From the NCBI GenBank assembly GCA_018806985.1, contig JADANN010000033.1, forward strand, positions 62,001 to 126,000: a DNA stretch of 64,000 bases, in the 5' to 3' direction. Source of the DNA: Angiostrongylus vasorum (lineage: Eukaryota > Nematoda > Chromadorea > Rhabditida > Metastrongylidae). The notes below the pieces were generated by a model. That model made no database searches. It was given only the letters and a program-made list of their open reading frames with translations, and was not told where the DNA came from. The position numbers and the translations under genes were made by a program. Shown here in pieces: positions 12,501-23,222 of this stretch (its first letter is position 1; the number at the start of each line of letters is the position of its first letter).

Positions 12501-15500
12501 TTGTGCTCTCAAGCAATTTTGGTACCGGTTTCTCCAGTAGAGGATTCGAAATAACGACCGTCTAATATTGCTGGATAGTAGACCCAGTGCGTTACACAAG
12601 CTACGCAGTAGAAGAGTTTTCGAAGAAGTCATAACATTCCTAACACCTATCGCTCTTTCGCTCTTCATAATATGGACTTCATCTATGCTTACGATCTGCT
12701 CGTAATATTATTTCTTTCATGAATTCATCGAGATCTGAGATGTGGCTGTAGTCTGAATGTCGATGAAGGCCAAGTCGGTTAGTATTGTTGATGATAACTG
12801 TCGAAAATGCGAGCATTCTGTCGGCATTCATAGGATAAAGCACAATTGCATGTTAGACGCTCTCCAGCATCAGAAAAGGCAAGGTGTTCATCGTAGGACT
12901 CAATGGTTTAATAAAGTGCTTGAAAAAGATAACGTCACGAAAACGGAATATGAGAAATTCGTCCAAGCAAGTACTTGTTAGAACAGATCAATGGATTCCA
13001 ATTCCTACATTGTGCTTATGGAAACGATATTGGACGGGTATATTTAGATATCAGAAGTGTAGATAATTTGTTCCCATTTGCCATTATGGCTACAGCATTT
13101 CTGCGGCTCCTTTTCGTTGTCTTGCAATTGCCACCGATTCAGGTGGCTGCATTTGTGGGAGTTCTGTTGCTACGTGAACACCTGTAGGGTTCGGTTCACA
13201 TCAACGAATTTAATCCTGATTAAAATTCGGTGATTGTAGAATCCCAAAGCACCTGCTGTAGATGGAGATCTTCAGTACAGCTTTCCGCTTTTCATTATGG
13301 ATAGAAAAGATTTTTACCATGCGACTAGGGTTCTTTCATAATGGCAGCGATTCCTCCCACGATTAGTCAAGTTGTTTATCAAGAATGATTAATAAAGAAA
13401 ATAGTCAAACAAAATCCAAAAAATGAAGTTGGAGATTATTCTATAGAAAAATAACTCGAACAGGTTTAGTAACAGTTCTAAGCAAACATAATCGTTTTGT
13501 AATACAAGAGCAAAGTCAATCCAAAAAGTCAAAAATCAACATAGGCCCTCAATCCCGAAGCGATCCATCCAGACCCCAGTCAGTAAATTGTTAGGGGAAA
13601 CCCTCTGAAAAAAAAGCTGTCTCCAATCCTCTAAAGCAGACGACTGTCTCTGCAGTGAACGCTCCAGCAGAGCTAACAAAGGATTCCAGTTTCAGCGAGA
13701 ATAGAATCGACTCGACCACGACTCTACGAAATCCAGGAAAACAAAAACATAAAGTAGCAGCCGAGACTATGTGTCAGTCGAAGACCTTAACGAATGAATA
13801 TGCGGGTCCACACAATATGTGAAAACAGGTTACGTTAATAAATAAGCAGTATGTAGCGCCTATATAGATTTCGCCGCAGGAGAATTCAGCTGAAAAACTC
13901 CACATCTCTGCCTTGATGTTCAGCTCAAATAAGTCCCACGACAGGAATCGCAAGTGTACCGAAGAAATCTAGTGGCAAAATAAAAAATATGTGACGGCTA
14001 AGATTTAAGGGCCGTAGGTGGTTACCCATGCTCTCGATGAAAACGATTTTAAAAAAAGCATCACAGCAAAAGCGTAATGGATTTCTTGTAGCTTGAGTGA
14101 GCAGGATTCATCACTGATGTACGACAGGAACGAACGGATAGTTTAATCCGTACTAACACCATATATTTTGAGGATTCCGAGCTTATAGATAATAAAAAAA
14201 ATAAAGGATAAAGCTCTCGGCGTTAATCAATCCCTGAGGGATGCGCCAAACATTCGACGACTCGTGATAGCCTACCGATTTAACGAGCCAGCGCTCCTAT
14301 CCTCCCAGACAAGTCTGGTATCAATTTGCCGACCCCGGAAGGGAAGGAACGCTTGGTGGGTCATGCGCGTGGGGATCGATTCCACGTGTGTGTCGCAATG
14401 GCGCCTCCAACCACTACGCCACATGCGCCACACGCGCCCATTATAGATAATACAGATCATTAATCTTATTATTCAGTATTGTCATTAGAAGGATCACACT
14501 ACTTCTGGTGGCGTTGAAAAATTTCAAAAAAATCATCAATCAAAGCATCCTGAAATCAGTTCACAATATAAAAATAATCATCCTAAGCATAATGCTTTCC
14601 TAACTTCTTCTCCGAACGAAATATCATATAGGGCTAGGCCAACTTATCTGTAGCTAATGCGTGCCTGTTTGTAAGTTTGGCTTTAGCTTTGCGTGATAGA
14701 AACATTACTTGTTTTCAATCCTATCGTCATATACGAATATGATCAATAATGAAGATAACATGGAATTTGAGCATTCCATGTTTTAATTGAGGCTAAAAAA
14801 CAAGAACGTTCACATTAAGGTGAGGGCGGCGCAGCGGTAGTGATGCCGATCTTCGCGACCACTGGTGCTGGTTTGAATCCACACCAGGCTCACCAAGACT
14901 TTCCTCCCTCTGGGATCGGGAAATTGATGCCAGATTTGTCGGCAAATATTTCACTCCTCTCAGTCCAAGTGGGAACGATCCAGCCTTCCCACGACTTCTG
15001 GGAGACAGGAAGACGAAAATTCTCAACTAGCAGCCGAATCCACGCGCGAGAAGTTCGAAGACCCTCGTGGGTGATGGATGGGAGGAATCAAACCAAATTC
15101 AAGAATCACTGCGGTTCCCACAGTAAATGTGAATCTGGGTTGTAAATGAAAATAAATAAAGCCCATATTTCGTCTCAACTTCAGGAAGAAAAGTATAGAG
15201 CTTTTAAGCAGCAGAGATTTGATGCAATAACAAAGGAGGTAAAGGAGGAATAGTAGATGCAGTTAGTGAGGGAAAAAAAGAGTTCATACAATGACTGATA
15301 TTTCGCTTTTGAGCAAGTGAACTATGAATTTAGCTTAGATATAGGTTTAAGCATGGAAAATTCGAATTTACAGAGTGATTTGGGTAATCAGCGGAGTAAC
15401 AGACAAAAACCGTTTTTACCGCTGCTAATGAATTTGTTACCATTTAATGAAATCCACTAAGAGAAAGAGTTAGGTGTTTGTCTAGAGTGGTGGTGATCGA

Positions 15501-18500
15501 GCTAACAATAATGTGTTCATGACAGGCGCTACAACCAATTGTGCTATAGCTCTAAATAGGAATTTTAGAAAAAAATATAAATGTCAACAACTTCTTAAAA
15601 TGCTCAAGATAGAAGTTGGTTGAAGTGGATGATGTAATAACACGGAAATGAAGTGAATTTCATATCAACTGTTGATCCCGACTGATGATTGCTTGCATTT
15701 GAACACTTAGCACTACTTAACATTGAAGGGCTATTTCTTAAAAGTCGTATGTTACAAATGCATGGAACATCCTACATACACCCGAAATTGAAGACTCGAT
15801 GATTGAAGGAACCAAACAGCTCTACTGATCCCAAAAGGAGCCGAAAATCCGGACTCAGATGGCATTTAGGTGAAAATCCCAAAGGAATATGACATTTAGC
15901 GGAATACGCCTTTTCAAGGATTGCTCAATTACTAGCGAATACGTCGGCACAACATAAAGCACTAACCTACTTCCATCTCTGTCAGATTTTCCAAATGTCC
16001 CTACAGCGAGGAAATATCATAGCCTAATGTCTTAGCAAATCCAACTATATGTCATGAATACGGTGGTAACCTATAATTTCCGCTAATGATAGCCATATGT
16101 CTCTTATTTAGTGAACTAGTTCTTCTTGCAATACCACAAAAGAAAATCTTCACAAAACCACGAGCTATTTCTCTAATCAGATAAGAAATGTTCTCGATTG
16201 CTCAAGATTTTTTGTGAAGGAAATGGCCTATTGAAGTGTTCAATTTAGTAACAGTTGATCAGCTGAATAGAATGGCTTACCAGTTCCGAACAGGATAACT
16301 CGTCTTGGTTGTTGTTGTTCAGTGAAACCATAGTCAAGTAGAATCGACGACACCGTTGACACGACGTTCGTTGCAGCTTCGGGAACGGAAACACGAATAA
16401 CTCGACGTGTTTTCGAGAAGTAACGAATAAATGGACGTGAGCAGAGATGATGTAAATATAGACGTTTCTGAAACAAAAAACCACTTCAAACTCTTGCAGT
16501 ATTCACCTACAATACATTACAAGAACAGAAAATACACTTTGCTATAGTGAAAAGAGTCCGAAAGATGCAGTCGATAAAGGTGCCTTGCGAGAAACACGTA
16601 GACAGTCATAGGTTCGATTTTGCGCACAACCAAACCAAAGTCCTCAAACCCTCCGAGATCGACAAGTTGGTAACAGAGTTGTCTTCGAGGACAAAATCAC
16701 TAACGTGAGATATCGCTAAGCCATCGAAAGTCACTGTTTAGGTAAAATATGCATTCATTCATCCCTACGAGCTACGAATGGACTCGAATGCATGGTGTGC
16801 CTCCCTAGTCGTTAATTAACACCAAGCGTTTATTTTCTTTTTGCTTTTCATATAAAAAAGCACTTAATTTTTTGATCACATTCGCCATAGGTAAGATTCT
16901 AAGCTTATAAGCACGAAAATCCTGTGAGCAGGCTTTTACTACGACGTCGGATTTAGCAGTGATATTCTGATCAGAATTATTAGCGGATATAGTGGTTAGA
17001 ACCACAGCAGTTTCTAAACTCATGTAGAAAAAATAGTTTTCTAGGTTTAATATATGTATATTGGTAGTCAGCAGATAGCTTTAAATACATTGACGAAGCA
17101 AAAAAATTTACATAAAGAATTAATAAGCACTAATTTAACTTAAGAGTTGCCTTCGAGGGAATGAAAGCCAGAGAACGAAGTTAAATAAGTAAGCAATCTT
17201 AACAAATAGGTTTGCACATATTGTCGCAAGATCTCTGGAATTTGCAAAATGTCATCCAGATAGATAGAAGACAAATCGCATCCCAGAATTGTTAACTGTC
17301 CCACCGTTCCAGGGTGCCGAGTTGCGATTTAGGGCTGTAAGATTGTTAACTGTCCCACCGTTCCAGGGTGCCGAGCTGCGATTTAGGGCTGTAAGATTGT
17401 TAACTGTCCCACCGTTCCAGGGTGCCGAGCTGCGATTTAGGGCTGTAAGATTGTTAACTGTCCCACCGTTCCAGGGTGCCGAGCTGCGATTTAGGGCTGT
17501 AAGATTGTTAACTGTCCCACCGTTCCAGGGTGCCGAGCTGCGATTTAGGGCTGTAAGATTGTTAACTGTCCCACCGTTCCAGGGTGCCGAGCTGCGATTT
17601 AGGGCTGTAAGATTCATTCCCGTAGCACGGTTTTCCAATCTAATACAGAGAGTGTCCAATGCCACCATCTGGAATCCCAATAAGAACAGGAAACTTGCGC
17701 GAGCGATCACAGCGATGTTGACTACAATACACTAACGAGACGGCAAATGGTGATGATTTGGGAACGCTTTAGCATGACTTTCGAGACTCCGGCCAAAGAA
17801 AATGGTCCTCGGCAAGGAAATCATTGGTTAAATAGGAATTATATGGAGGTCCTACACGATTCTTCATGAAGATCCTATAGACCGGCCAACCAGGCGTTTG
17901 TCTAAGTAATATTGTCATTTCTTTATTTATTATACAAATAACATTGCCACTACTCGCTTCACTTCTATTGTTACAACTACTTTTTTATAGTCTAAAAAAC
18001 TTATCACTGAAGCATAAGCGAGTTTTCTGTTCACCAAATTGGAGGCCTATATCCTTCACTGTTAAACAATTACCAGTGTTACCAGTAAACAAGGATAAAG
18101 ATCTCAGCGTTGAGCAATCCTGAGGGATGGGCCATACATTCCACTTCATTAACCATCGTTTGGAGGTGACTGAATGCAGCATATCTGGCTTTTACAATGA
18201 CTCGCAGTGGACTACCGATGTAGCGATGTATGGAGTCAGTGCTGCTATCCTCCCATACAAATCTAGTACCGATCTGCCAAACTTCGGAGGGATGGAAGGA
18301 TGTGTGATACAGGGCGCCTCCTACAACTGCACCAGACGCGCCCAGTTACCAAACACTTTTCTTTAATCAGAGGAAATGAAGAATAAGTTCACTACACATG
18401 AAATTAAACGCAAAGCCGTTTGGGATCTTAAAGAATCTACCTCGCACTTCCTCTCTTCGATATAATTTAATTTAAAGAATGGATAAAAAAACTCAAACAA

Positions 18501-20121
18501 GAAAACTGATCCCTGTTGACTTTTCGGCAACTACTGGTATTTTGATAATATGTCATTTGATATCAACAACTGTTGAGTTACTACTGAAACGTCAGTGGTT
18601 ATGGAGTTATTGCTGAAAAATACCCCATCAGCTGAGAAGTTGACAAAAAAAATCCAGCTTGTTATTCTACAGTTTCGCTTTCTATGACCCTCAAAAGAAA
18701 ACCGCATAAAAAGTTGTTTTTGGCCTGCGGGAAATTCCCCATTGGCAAAGACATTACTGTTTTCATCCTAACTGGTAAAATTTACTGGGAGCTGAAATAA
18801 GCATGCTTAGACCTGATAATCTAAATCGATTTTTTTTCAATAAACCTTATATAACCCACCTGATCAACGAGGTATTGAAATAGCAGGTAGTATAAGCATA
18901 GGGACCATAAAAACTTTTATTACAGAGGAAAAGAATCAAAGTTCATTGCAGCTATAAACAACATTACTTATTAAAGATAGTAGGAACACATAGATCCTCT
19001 CAATGGTTTTACCGCCTCATCGTGGCTGGGAGGTGTTCCTGGGTGTCGGACTGCGATGTACAACCGGGGATTCGTCCCCCGGCAGGGTCTCCCAAGAAGA
19101 ATTGAGAAGTCCGGACCAGGATCCACCACCGACTTGGTATCAAAGTCGCATGGTGGTAAATCTCCCTCTGATCTACAAGGGACTGCAACTGCCTGTCGTG
19201 GTGACGACCTGGGGCAGACTTTGGGGAGGCTGACCTCGGGATTCCACAATGGCTTAACCAACAAATCTCCGATAAATGATGATTGTGCTGGGACCCGCAC
19301 AACTAGCGATGACGGGCCGTTCAAGTATCATGTAACAAGTAAGAATACATAGATATACAACCTTGCTAAAGAAAAAAAACTAAGCCTCAAACAATCACAA
19401 ATCTCGTTATTTTCCAAAGGAGTGTGTTATAGCTATTACCTCATATTTATTTTATATGGTTCTTTCTAAAAAGTAGAGATGGCACATTTTGTTCCGGATA
19501 AGCTAACGAGTGATGAAGCACATCTATGACGCATATCGAGAAAATCCTCACCAACCTCTAGCTTTCCTCGATCGCCCCGATCGATATCCCTTTTCAGTCT
19601 GATTGTTATGAGTACCGTTCTTCTTCGTACCATTCTGTTCTTTAGCACCACTGGTGTTTTTCTCCTTGAGAACGACCTCATCTGAGACCTCCAACACCAA
19701 GGCGAACATCACCGGATACTGAATACTACTACCTTACCTTGCAATTGCTTTTTTTTCGGATAATTTTTTTTCTCCTTTAATGGTCATCAAATCAAGGACT
19801 CTACGAATGCCGATGGCGCTTTAAGGCTAAAATGGCTACATTTCGCCAAAAAAATCCATACTTTTTCCGTTCCACTCGGGTAATTCAGGTCCTAGAGATT
19901 CCAAGAATTTCTGTCATGTGAGATACTTTGAGCTGTAAGTTAATGACAAGGAAAAACGACTCGTAACAATGTAGTGGATATAAACAAGTTTGAAGGCGAC
20001 TCTCTGTTTGTTTTGAGGTGTAGGATTCAAAGAAAGAATTCCTGGTGTTGTTGGGACGAACTCTCTTCTACGGTTCCATATATTCGTACATACATGCGTG
20101 TGTGTTTGTATTTGTGTGTGG

Positions 20122-20160
<39 letters not shown>

Positions 20161-20196
20161 TGGGTGTCTGTGTATGTGTGCATGTGTATATATGCG

Positions 20197-20229
<33 letters not shown>

Positions 20230-23111
20230 GTGCGTGGATGTTTGTGTCCGGCCCTTGTCCTTCTGTTTGTTCGTTTGCCTGTCTGTTTTCGGGTCTGCCT
20301 GTATAATAACAATTTGTCTGTGTTTCAGTTTATTTGACTAATTTAGCTGATTCAATTTATTCACTATCCTACTTTTTCTTTCACAAAGAGTTCTGCATTC
20401 TCAGCCGTTAAGTGGCTTCACTCACCCGTTGCTCAGAAACTCTCCAGACACCTCTCATGGCTCGAATCACAAAAACTATCCGCCTTCGATATAGAACTTA
20501 TTGACGGTACAACATCTGTAATGTTAATTTTTTAGAAAAAAAAGCTAAATGTTTGCCAGAGACGGTTCCAGATTTTTTCTGGCTTTTTTTTCGCATAGTT
20601 CGTCATTTTAAAATAAATAAATTGGAAAAGTTCTTCCATTCAATCCATTCATTAAGGAGCTCTCGCCAGTATGCTTGAGAGCAGAAGGAAGAACACGACA
20701 GGAAAAACACAGCTTCATGGTTCGTTAAGCATGTGTGAAAATCGTCCAGTTCAAAACACGGGAAAATTTTAGGAAAAGGTGTGGGAAAAAACAAATAAGA
20801 AAGAAGCAAAAAATGTTAAGGATGCCATGAGAAAATCTTGCCGTTCTCTTTTTTCCTCCTCCTTTTTTTTTCCTGTCTTCATCATTCCCACCTTTGTAAC
20901 CTAAGCATGTCCATCTATTGATTCTCAAAATTATAAGAGAAAACATGCGTTCTTTATTGTTAAACCTCTGGTTTCACTTATAGATTTTGTAGAACCCAAA
21001 TCTTTCCGTATGCAATTATATGAGAATTTTAAGTATTGAAAGAAAATAAGAAGGTAGACATGCTCATTCATTGGTGCTATTATTGCTTCTTTAGTACTAT
21101 TTATGATGATTTTACATACAAAAACAAACCAACAACAAATCGTTGATGTATCGATGTGCCTAATTTAGCGCTGATCATTGAAAAGATCCAATCCACTGAC
21201 AGCGTACCCGTGTCATTCTGAAATAATCTCATCACTTCTAATTTCTAATAATGATCTAACTTTCTCAAACAATCTCTTAAGAACAACCCAGTCAAAAATA
21301 TTAAATCTCCTCACAACACGAATGCATCAATATAGCGCGCGCTATCGATATCCCTGGTTAACCGCACAATAGCGTGCGATCGATCGATAGCGCATGCTGA
21401 ACATTCTCTTGCTGCTAACCTTGAGCATTTGATGAATATCTGCAGCCGTTTCGACACTATTAGAGACTTTGTTCGGCAGGCAACTGAAGATAATCTCTTC
21501 GACAGTGATCGAAACGAAACCGAAACGATGGATCAACTCTTCGATCACTAAGCCCTTCTGCGACCCCCGGTCCACCTAAAAATAGAAAGATTTCGCAAAT
21601 ATGTCACCGAGTCTAGAAAAAAAATAACCAACATCTGCCTCGTCAAGGACGATTTAGTTCTAGTAAAAAGAACAGAAGGAAAGGATTGAAGAAAATGACT
21701 TTGCTAAGTGCGGATAACTAAATCATAATCGGATAAAAGATCCGTAGAATCGAGCGAAGCATCATGAGACGTGCGTGGTAGTTAGAGAGTTCTTTAGTTC
21801 AAAAAAAAATCGCTCCACCTGTTTATTTCGACTAAACTTCCCTTTTAAGACCTCGGTTCCATCGACCAAGACAATGTTTTTACTAAGTGAATGATTTTAT
21901 TACTACGGTAATATTAATATTGTCGATGCCTCTTGGCATTTATACGAGAATCCGGATATTCGCCATTTGCATCAGAACTAAGCGGATTTCGATTTCATTG
22001 GGATGATGCTATTTATAACGTCGAACGAAGGACTCACTAGTCTTCCTGTAATCAAGGACGTGATGTCACTTAAGATTAAATGATACGCTAACGGATGATT
22101 AGAACATTAACGTTCTCGTAGTTAGTGAAGTATTGATCAGATATGAAGACATACAACAGACGATCATGTCATGGGTCATGAAGAACGGCTACAAGAAGAC
22201 AATGTTGAATGATCCGTTTATAGTGCTTCGCTACCCACCAACGGATGTTGAAATCAGTGCTATCCTTTTTTCAACAGTTTACATTTTGCATGACCCGTCC
22301 TCACATCTGCTGTACGGATCCCGTCTTTTCCATTCGATTCTTTTTTCCTTGCATTCGTCGTCCACAAGTATCTTTCAACATTTCGTGGGCTATTTCATCT
22401 ACTGCTTGAGAATTTCGTCTTCTTCCTGAACGTCGTAAGATGCTGACCGAATTGATTCTCCTTGCAATCTTGCACATAGCAGAGCTCTGGCGTTCCCACA
22501 CGGATTGGAGGAGTGCGTTAAGGTTGGGATTGAACCAGAATCTTGTCTCCTGATGGAGTGTGTCACTAACCACTGTGCTCTAATGCCACCAGCAAATTTT
22601 GCCATAATCCCTGATGATCCTGTGTACAACTGCCGAGTGATATGCCCTTCATGTAGTCTCATAGTAGCGATGAATACGTTATGAGCGTACTAAGATTACG
22701 ACACGTACTTACCAACGACACACATATTTACGTCTTCTGTTTAGCTAGAAGAAGAACGGCGGTTGTGCACTGTGAGATATTAATTTTCGATAGTGGTTTT
22801 TTCTGGATGTTGGGTTATTTTTGCTATTTCCTTGTTTCTGCTATCACTAAGCACTTCATACTTGATGTGTTGACCATTATGGAAATGTCAACAGACGCCA
22901 GTCTATTACAAAGACCACACAAATAGTGATGATTTTTTGCAACAAGCATAAAAATGTTATCGATCTTACCAAAAATGAAGATAATATGTTGCTGAAAACC
23001 GTCACCACGTCGCACTCCAGTACCGATTTTTACCACAAGCGGTGCTGGACTTGCGAAACGTTCGTCAAGGGCCTGATTGTGCTGCTGCGGTCCGGATGGA
23101 GCACATCCCAT
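3501..23111 (-). CDS. Adenylate kinase-like (NMP kinase family) protein, multi-exon, with N-terminal MGCAPS
   Basis: Ten exons placed on minus: 22970-23111, 21420-21575, 21130-21217, 20426-20515, 19556-19718, 16281-16467, 9848-9939, 9141-9247, 6824-6936 and 3501-3611. It starts at ATG 23111 with MGCAPS, a Gly2/Ser6 myristoylation pattern with Cys3, so membrane attachment is likely. A P-loop G-GPGS-QKG forms across exons 1/2, giving the nucleotide-binding site. Next come VEEIIFSCLPNKV, LSVDWIFSMI (exon 3), DVVPSISSISKA (exon 4) and FALVLEVSDEVVLKEK (exon 5), the usual NMP-kinase order. Exon 5 ends in a polar N/K/G-rich linker. Later exons carry FIRYFSKTRRVIRVSVPE, an acidic DEDSFDDIDFEYYKMR block, IGAPDENFAILMD and LFLDRFPRSLALK. 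Exon phases match except that a linker exon between 19556 and 16467 was not found. Exons 2, 4 and 8 each contain one extra base against the family-like frame. Last exon assigned by phase, acceptor and poly(A) signal only. Confidence 0.75.
4040..4660 (+). other. Coding-like decayed block of unknown origin
   Basis: Two long + frames abut with a one-base shift near 4235. The first reads through FPELEMR; the second continues with hydrophobic FFIVHYEWFQLVIKSFIPLV and ends near 4420. The composition looks like protein sequence rather than AT-rich noise, but I do not recognise the family. It lies just upstream of the RTE remains and may be an older insertion in the last intron of the kinase-like gene. 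Confidence 0.25.
4726..6430 (+). pseudogene. Decayed RTE non-LTR retrotransposon
   Basis: Pieces of an RTE-class endonuclease/reverse transcriptase appear in order but in shifting frames. A linker fragment lies near 4800-4900 (YEVHMKGLRD). The RT N-terminal part is at 5090-5260 (SECITAEIVQ, LRPVEDVLHGC). A VALAFMD...KHL fragment resembling the RT block with conserved Asp is near 5575-5620. A LADGVL trace of the FADD box is near 5780. The C-terminal WTRRTLEPTPKEWKNP is near 6250-6310. Many stops and indels; not functional. A SINE A fragment interrupts it at ~5290-5504. It sits antisense in the last intron of the kinase-like gene. Confidence 0.6.
5290..5504 (+). mobile_element. SINE family A fragment inside the RTE pseudogene
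   Basis: The body (gagacccatctggaaagc...) and the 3' signature (GCTTAATGAAGTCTGATGCA, then GCGCTGAACCCTTTA) match family A. The head is lost or too diverged. RTE-like sequence resumes about 5550. Confidence 0.55.
7125..7375 (-). mobile_element. SINE family A copy, diverged
   Basis: Reverse-complement family A. The tail comes first (TCCTTTAAGAATGCGCCATGC, GTGATTGAATGCATG), then TGGTACCGAT, then a decayed tRNA-like head ending ACCACTGCGCTACACG. Confidence 0.6.
7682..8064 (+). mobile_element. SINE family C copy with target-site duplication
   Basis: The head is GGGGGCGAATAGCAAGTGAT...CATCACGAGCATGG, the body contains TCAGGGTCGAGAAATTGGTA, and the 3' end is GTAGACGTGAAGACGGGTC AAATAAAG plus an A-rich tail. 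It is flanked by identical 11-bp repeats GAGATCAGTAT at 7671-7681 and 8065-8075. Overlapping open frames here are repeat-derived. Confidence 0.8.
9071..9120. repeat. Purine-rich (GA)n tract
   Basis: GGGAGAGAGAGAGCGAGAGA-type tract. On the minus strand it lies about 20-70 nt downstream of the exon 8 donor of the kinase-like gene. Confidence 0.9.
9385..9470 (+). mobile_element. SINE family B head fragment
   Basis: GAGTGCCGAGCTGCGATATACAACG... followed by a GGTTCACCCC B-box-like segment resembles the head of the full family B copies at 18996 and 49336. The rest is not recognisable. Confidence 0.4.
10030..10310 (+). mobile_element. SINE family A copy, strongly diverged
   Basis: GGATGGTTAGCACAGTTTCT and TGGTTCGATCTTGCGT mark the tRNA-like head. 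ACTTGTCTGGGAAGATAGTA and CATTCAATCACCTCTAGGA, then CTTAATGAAGTTGAATTCAT, mark body and tail. Confidence 0.6.
11083..11252 (-). mobile_element. SINE family A copy with internal deletion
   Basis: The minus-strand tail (GAGGGATGCGCTATGCATTC, GTGATTGAATGCATATC) and the head (ACCACTGCGCCACACAAGCC) are present. The central lysine-style ACTTGTCTGGGAGG block is missing. Confidence 0.75.
11515..11762 (-). mobile_element. SINE family D copy
   Basis: Family D on the minus strand. The 5' part contains CTCCAGATCAATCCGTTGG, then a tRNA-like head CGCATGGTGTGGTGCTGAAC, and a 3' part ending GAGTTCTGCAAAATATTCC. Matches copies at 25400, 52130 and 54242. Confidence 0.7.
12400..12550. repeat. Inverted repeat, ~33-bp arms
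   Basis: 12400-12432 (TTCGAATCCTCTACTGGGGA...) is nearly the reverse complement of 12517-12550, with an ~85-bp AT-rich spacer. The arms look like tRNA-like SINE heads in opposite orientation. Confidence 0.65.
12757..12981 (+). other. Unrecognised small open frame in a kinase-gene intron
   Basis: Seventy-four codons from ATG, rich in Lys/His/Cys with C-x2-C and H-x6-C spacing (DDNCRKCEHSVGIHR...). It is antisense to the host gene, with no splice or poly(A) context that I can support. It could be a decayed retrocopy or chance; I do not assign a function. Confidence 0.2.
14194..14440 (-). mobile_element. SINE family A copy with target-site duplication
   Basis: Complete family A on minus: tail GATAAAGCTCTCGGCGTTAA...GAGGGATGCGCC, head ending CACACGCGCCC. 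Identical 11-bp repeats TTATAGATAAT flank it (14183-14193 and 14441-14451), so the insertion is recent enough to keep its duplication. Confidence 0.85.
14818..15165 (+). mobile_element. SINE family C copy
   Basis: GAGGGCGGCGCAGCGGTAGT is the A-box region and CTGGTTTGAATCCACACC the B-box region. The body has CCCTCTGGGATCGGG, and the tail GTAAATGTGAATCTGGG is followed by AAATAAATAAA. Confidence 0.7.
16563..16805 (+). mobile_element. SINE family A copy, diverged
   Basis: ATAGGTTCGATTTTGCGC gives the B box and GTTGGTAACAGAGTTGTCTT the body. The tail is AAATATGCATTCATTCATCC...GGACTCGAATGCATGGTG. It lies just upstream (gene sense) of kinase-like exon 6. Confidence 0.6.
17287..17610. repeat. 54-bp tandem repeat, six copies
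   Basis: Six head-to-tail 54-bp units begin at 17287, 17341, 17395, 17449, 17503 and 17557. Copies 2-6 read identically; copy 1 differs at two bases. The unit core GGTGCCGAGCTGCGATTTAG resembles the family B SINE head. Because 54 is a multiple of three, the array is open on both strands: 18-residue units containing ALNRSSAPWNGGTV on minus and TVPPFQGAELRFRAV on plus. The open frames extend into both flanks (17252-17710 minus, 17289-17735 plus). It lies in the kinase-gene intron between placed exons 5 and 6. Confidence 0.95.
18093..18344 (-). mobile_element. SINE family A copy
   Basis: Tail GATAAAGATCTCAGCGTTGA...TGAGGGATGGGCC, body CATACAAATCTAGTACCGAT, head ending CAACTGCACCAGACGCGCCC on minus. 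Flanks share an imperfect TTACCA..AAACA, a possible decayed duplication. Confidence 0.8.
18996..19342 (+). mobile_element. SINE family B copy with near-perfect target-site duplication
   Basis: Head GTTTTACCGCCTCATCGTGG, tRNA-like GACTGCGATGTACAACCG and GGGGATTCGTCCCCCGG, body TCCCTCTGATCTACAAGGG, 3' end GATGACGGGCCGTTCAAGTA. Flanking 12-mers GAACACATAGAT (18984-18995) and GAATACATAGAT (19343-19354) differ at one base. Antisense to the kinase-like gene. Confidence 0.8.
20097..20232. repeat. Compound (GT)n/(TA)n microsatellite
   Basis: TGTG-rich stretch from ~20097 to 20190 followed by a TATATA run to ~20232. The Cys/Val and His/Thr open frames that cross it are artefacts. Confidence 0.95.
22440..22640 (-). 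mobile_element. tRNA-derived SINE of another family (provisional E)
   Basis: Minus strand carries GGCATTAGAGCACAGTGGTT (A-box region) and GATTCTGGTTCAATCCC (B-box region) about 30 nt apart, in a body unlike families A-D. Single copy in the window. Confidence 0.5.
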
Positions 23112-23222
23112 CGCAGGTGAGCACCAACTGATCCTGAAACATAGTCGTTTAGCTAAGATTGAGAGAAATCTAGTCCTATAACAAAAAGTAGGCAGTCTTC
23201 AAGAAGGACGACGAGGTAGGTA
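23112..23222 (-). promoter_or_regulatory. Likely 5' UTR/promoter region of the kinase-like gene
   Basis: The only sequence between the ATG at 23111 and the next open frame on the same strand. No TATA box or clear trans-splice acceptor was found next to the ATG. Assigned by position only. Confidence 0.3.

Noticed and set aside
14340..14440. tRNA gene on minus (and similar heads in other SINEs)
   Set aside because: A/B boxes are present but the acceptor and anticodon stems do not close, and the same head recurs attached to SINE bodies.
17287..17610. CRISPR-like array
   Set aside because: Units are directly abutting 54-mers without variable spacers, in a eukaryotic intron; it is a minisatellite.
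17985..18060. Possible missing linker exon of the kinase-like gene (after TTTAACAG)
   Set aside because: The frame is open but no donor gives the phase needed to join exon 6; kept out of the gene model.
20045..20341. Several Cys/Val- and His/Thr-rich frames on both strands
   Set aside because: They cross the compound GT/TA microsatellite and owe their openness to it.
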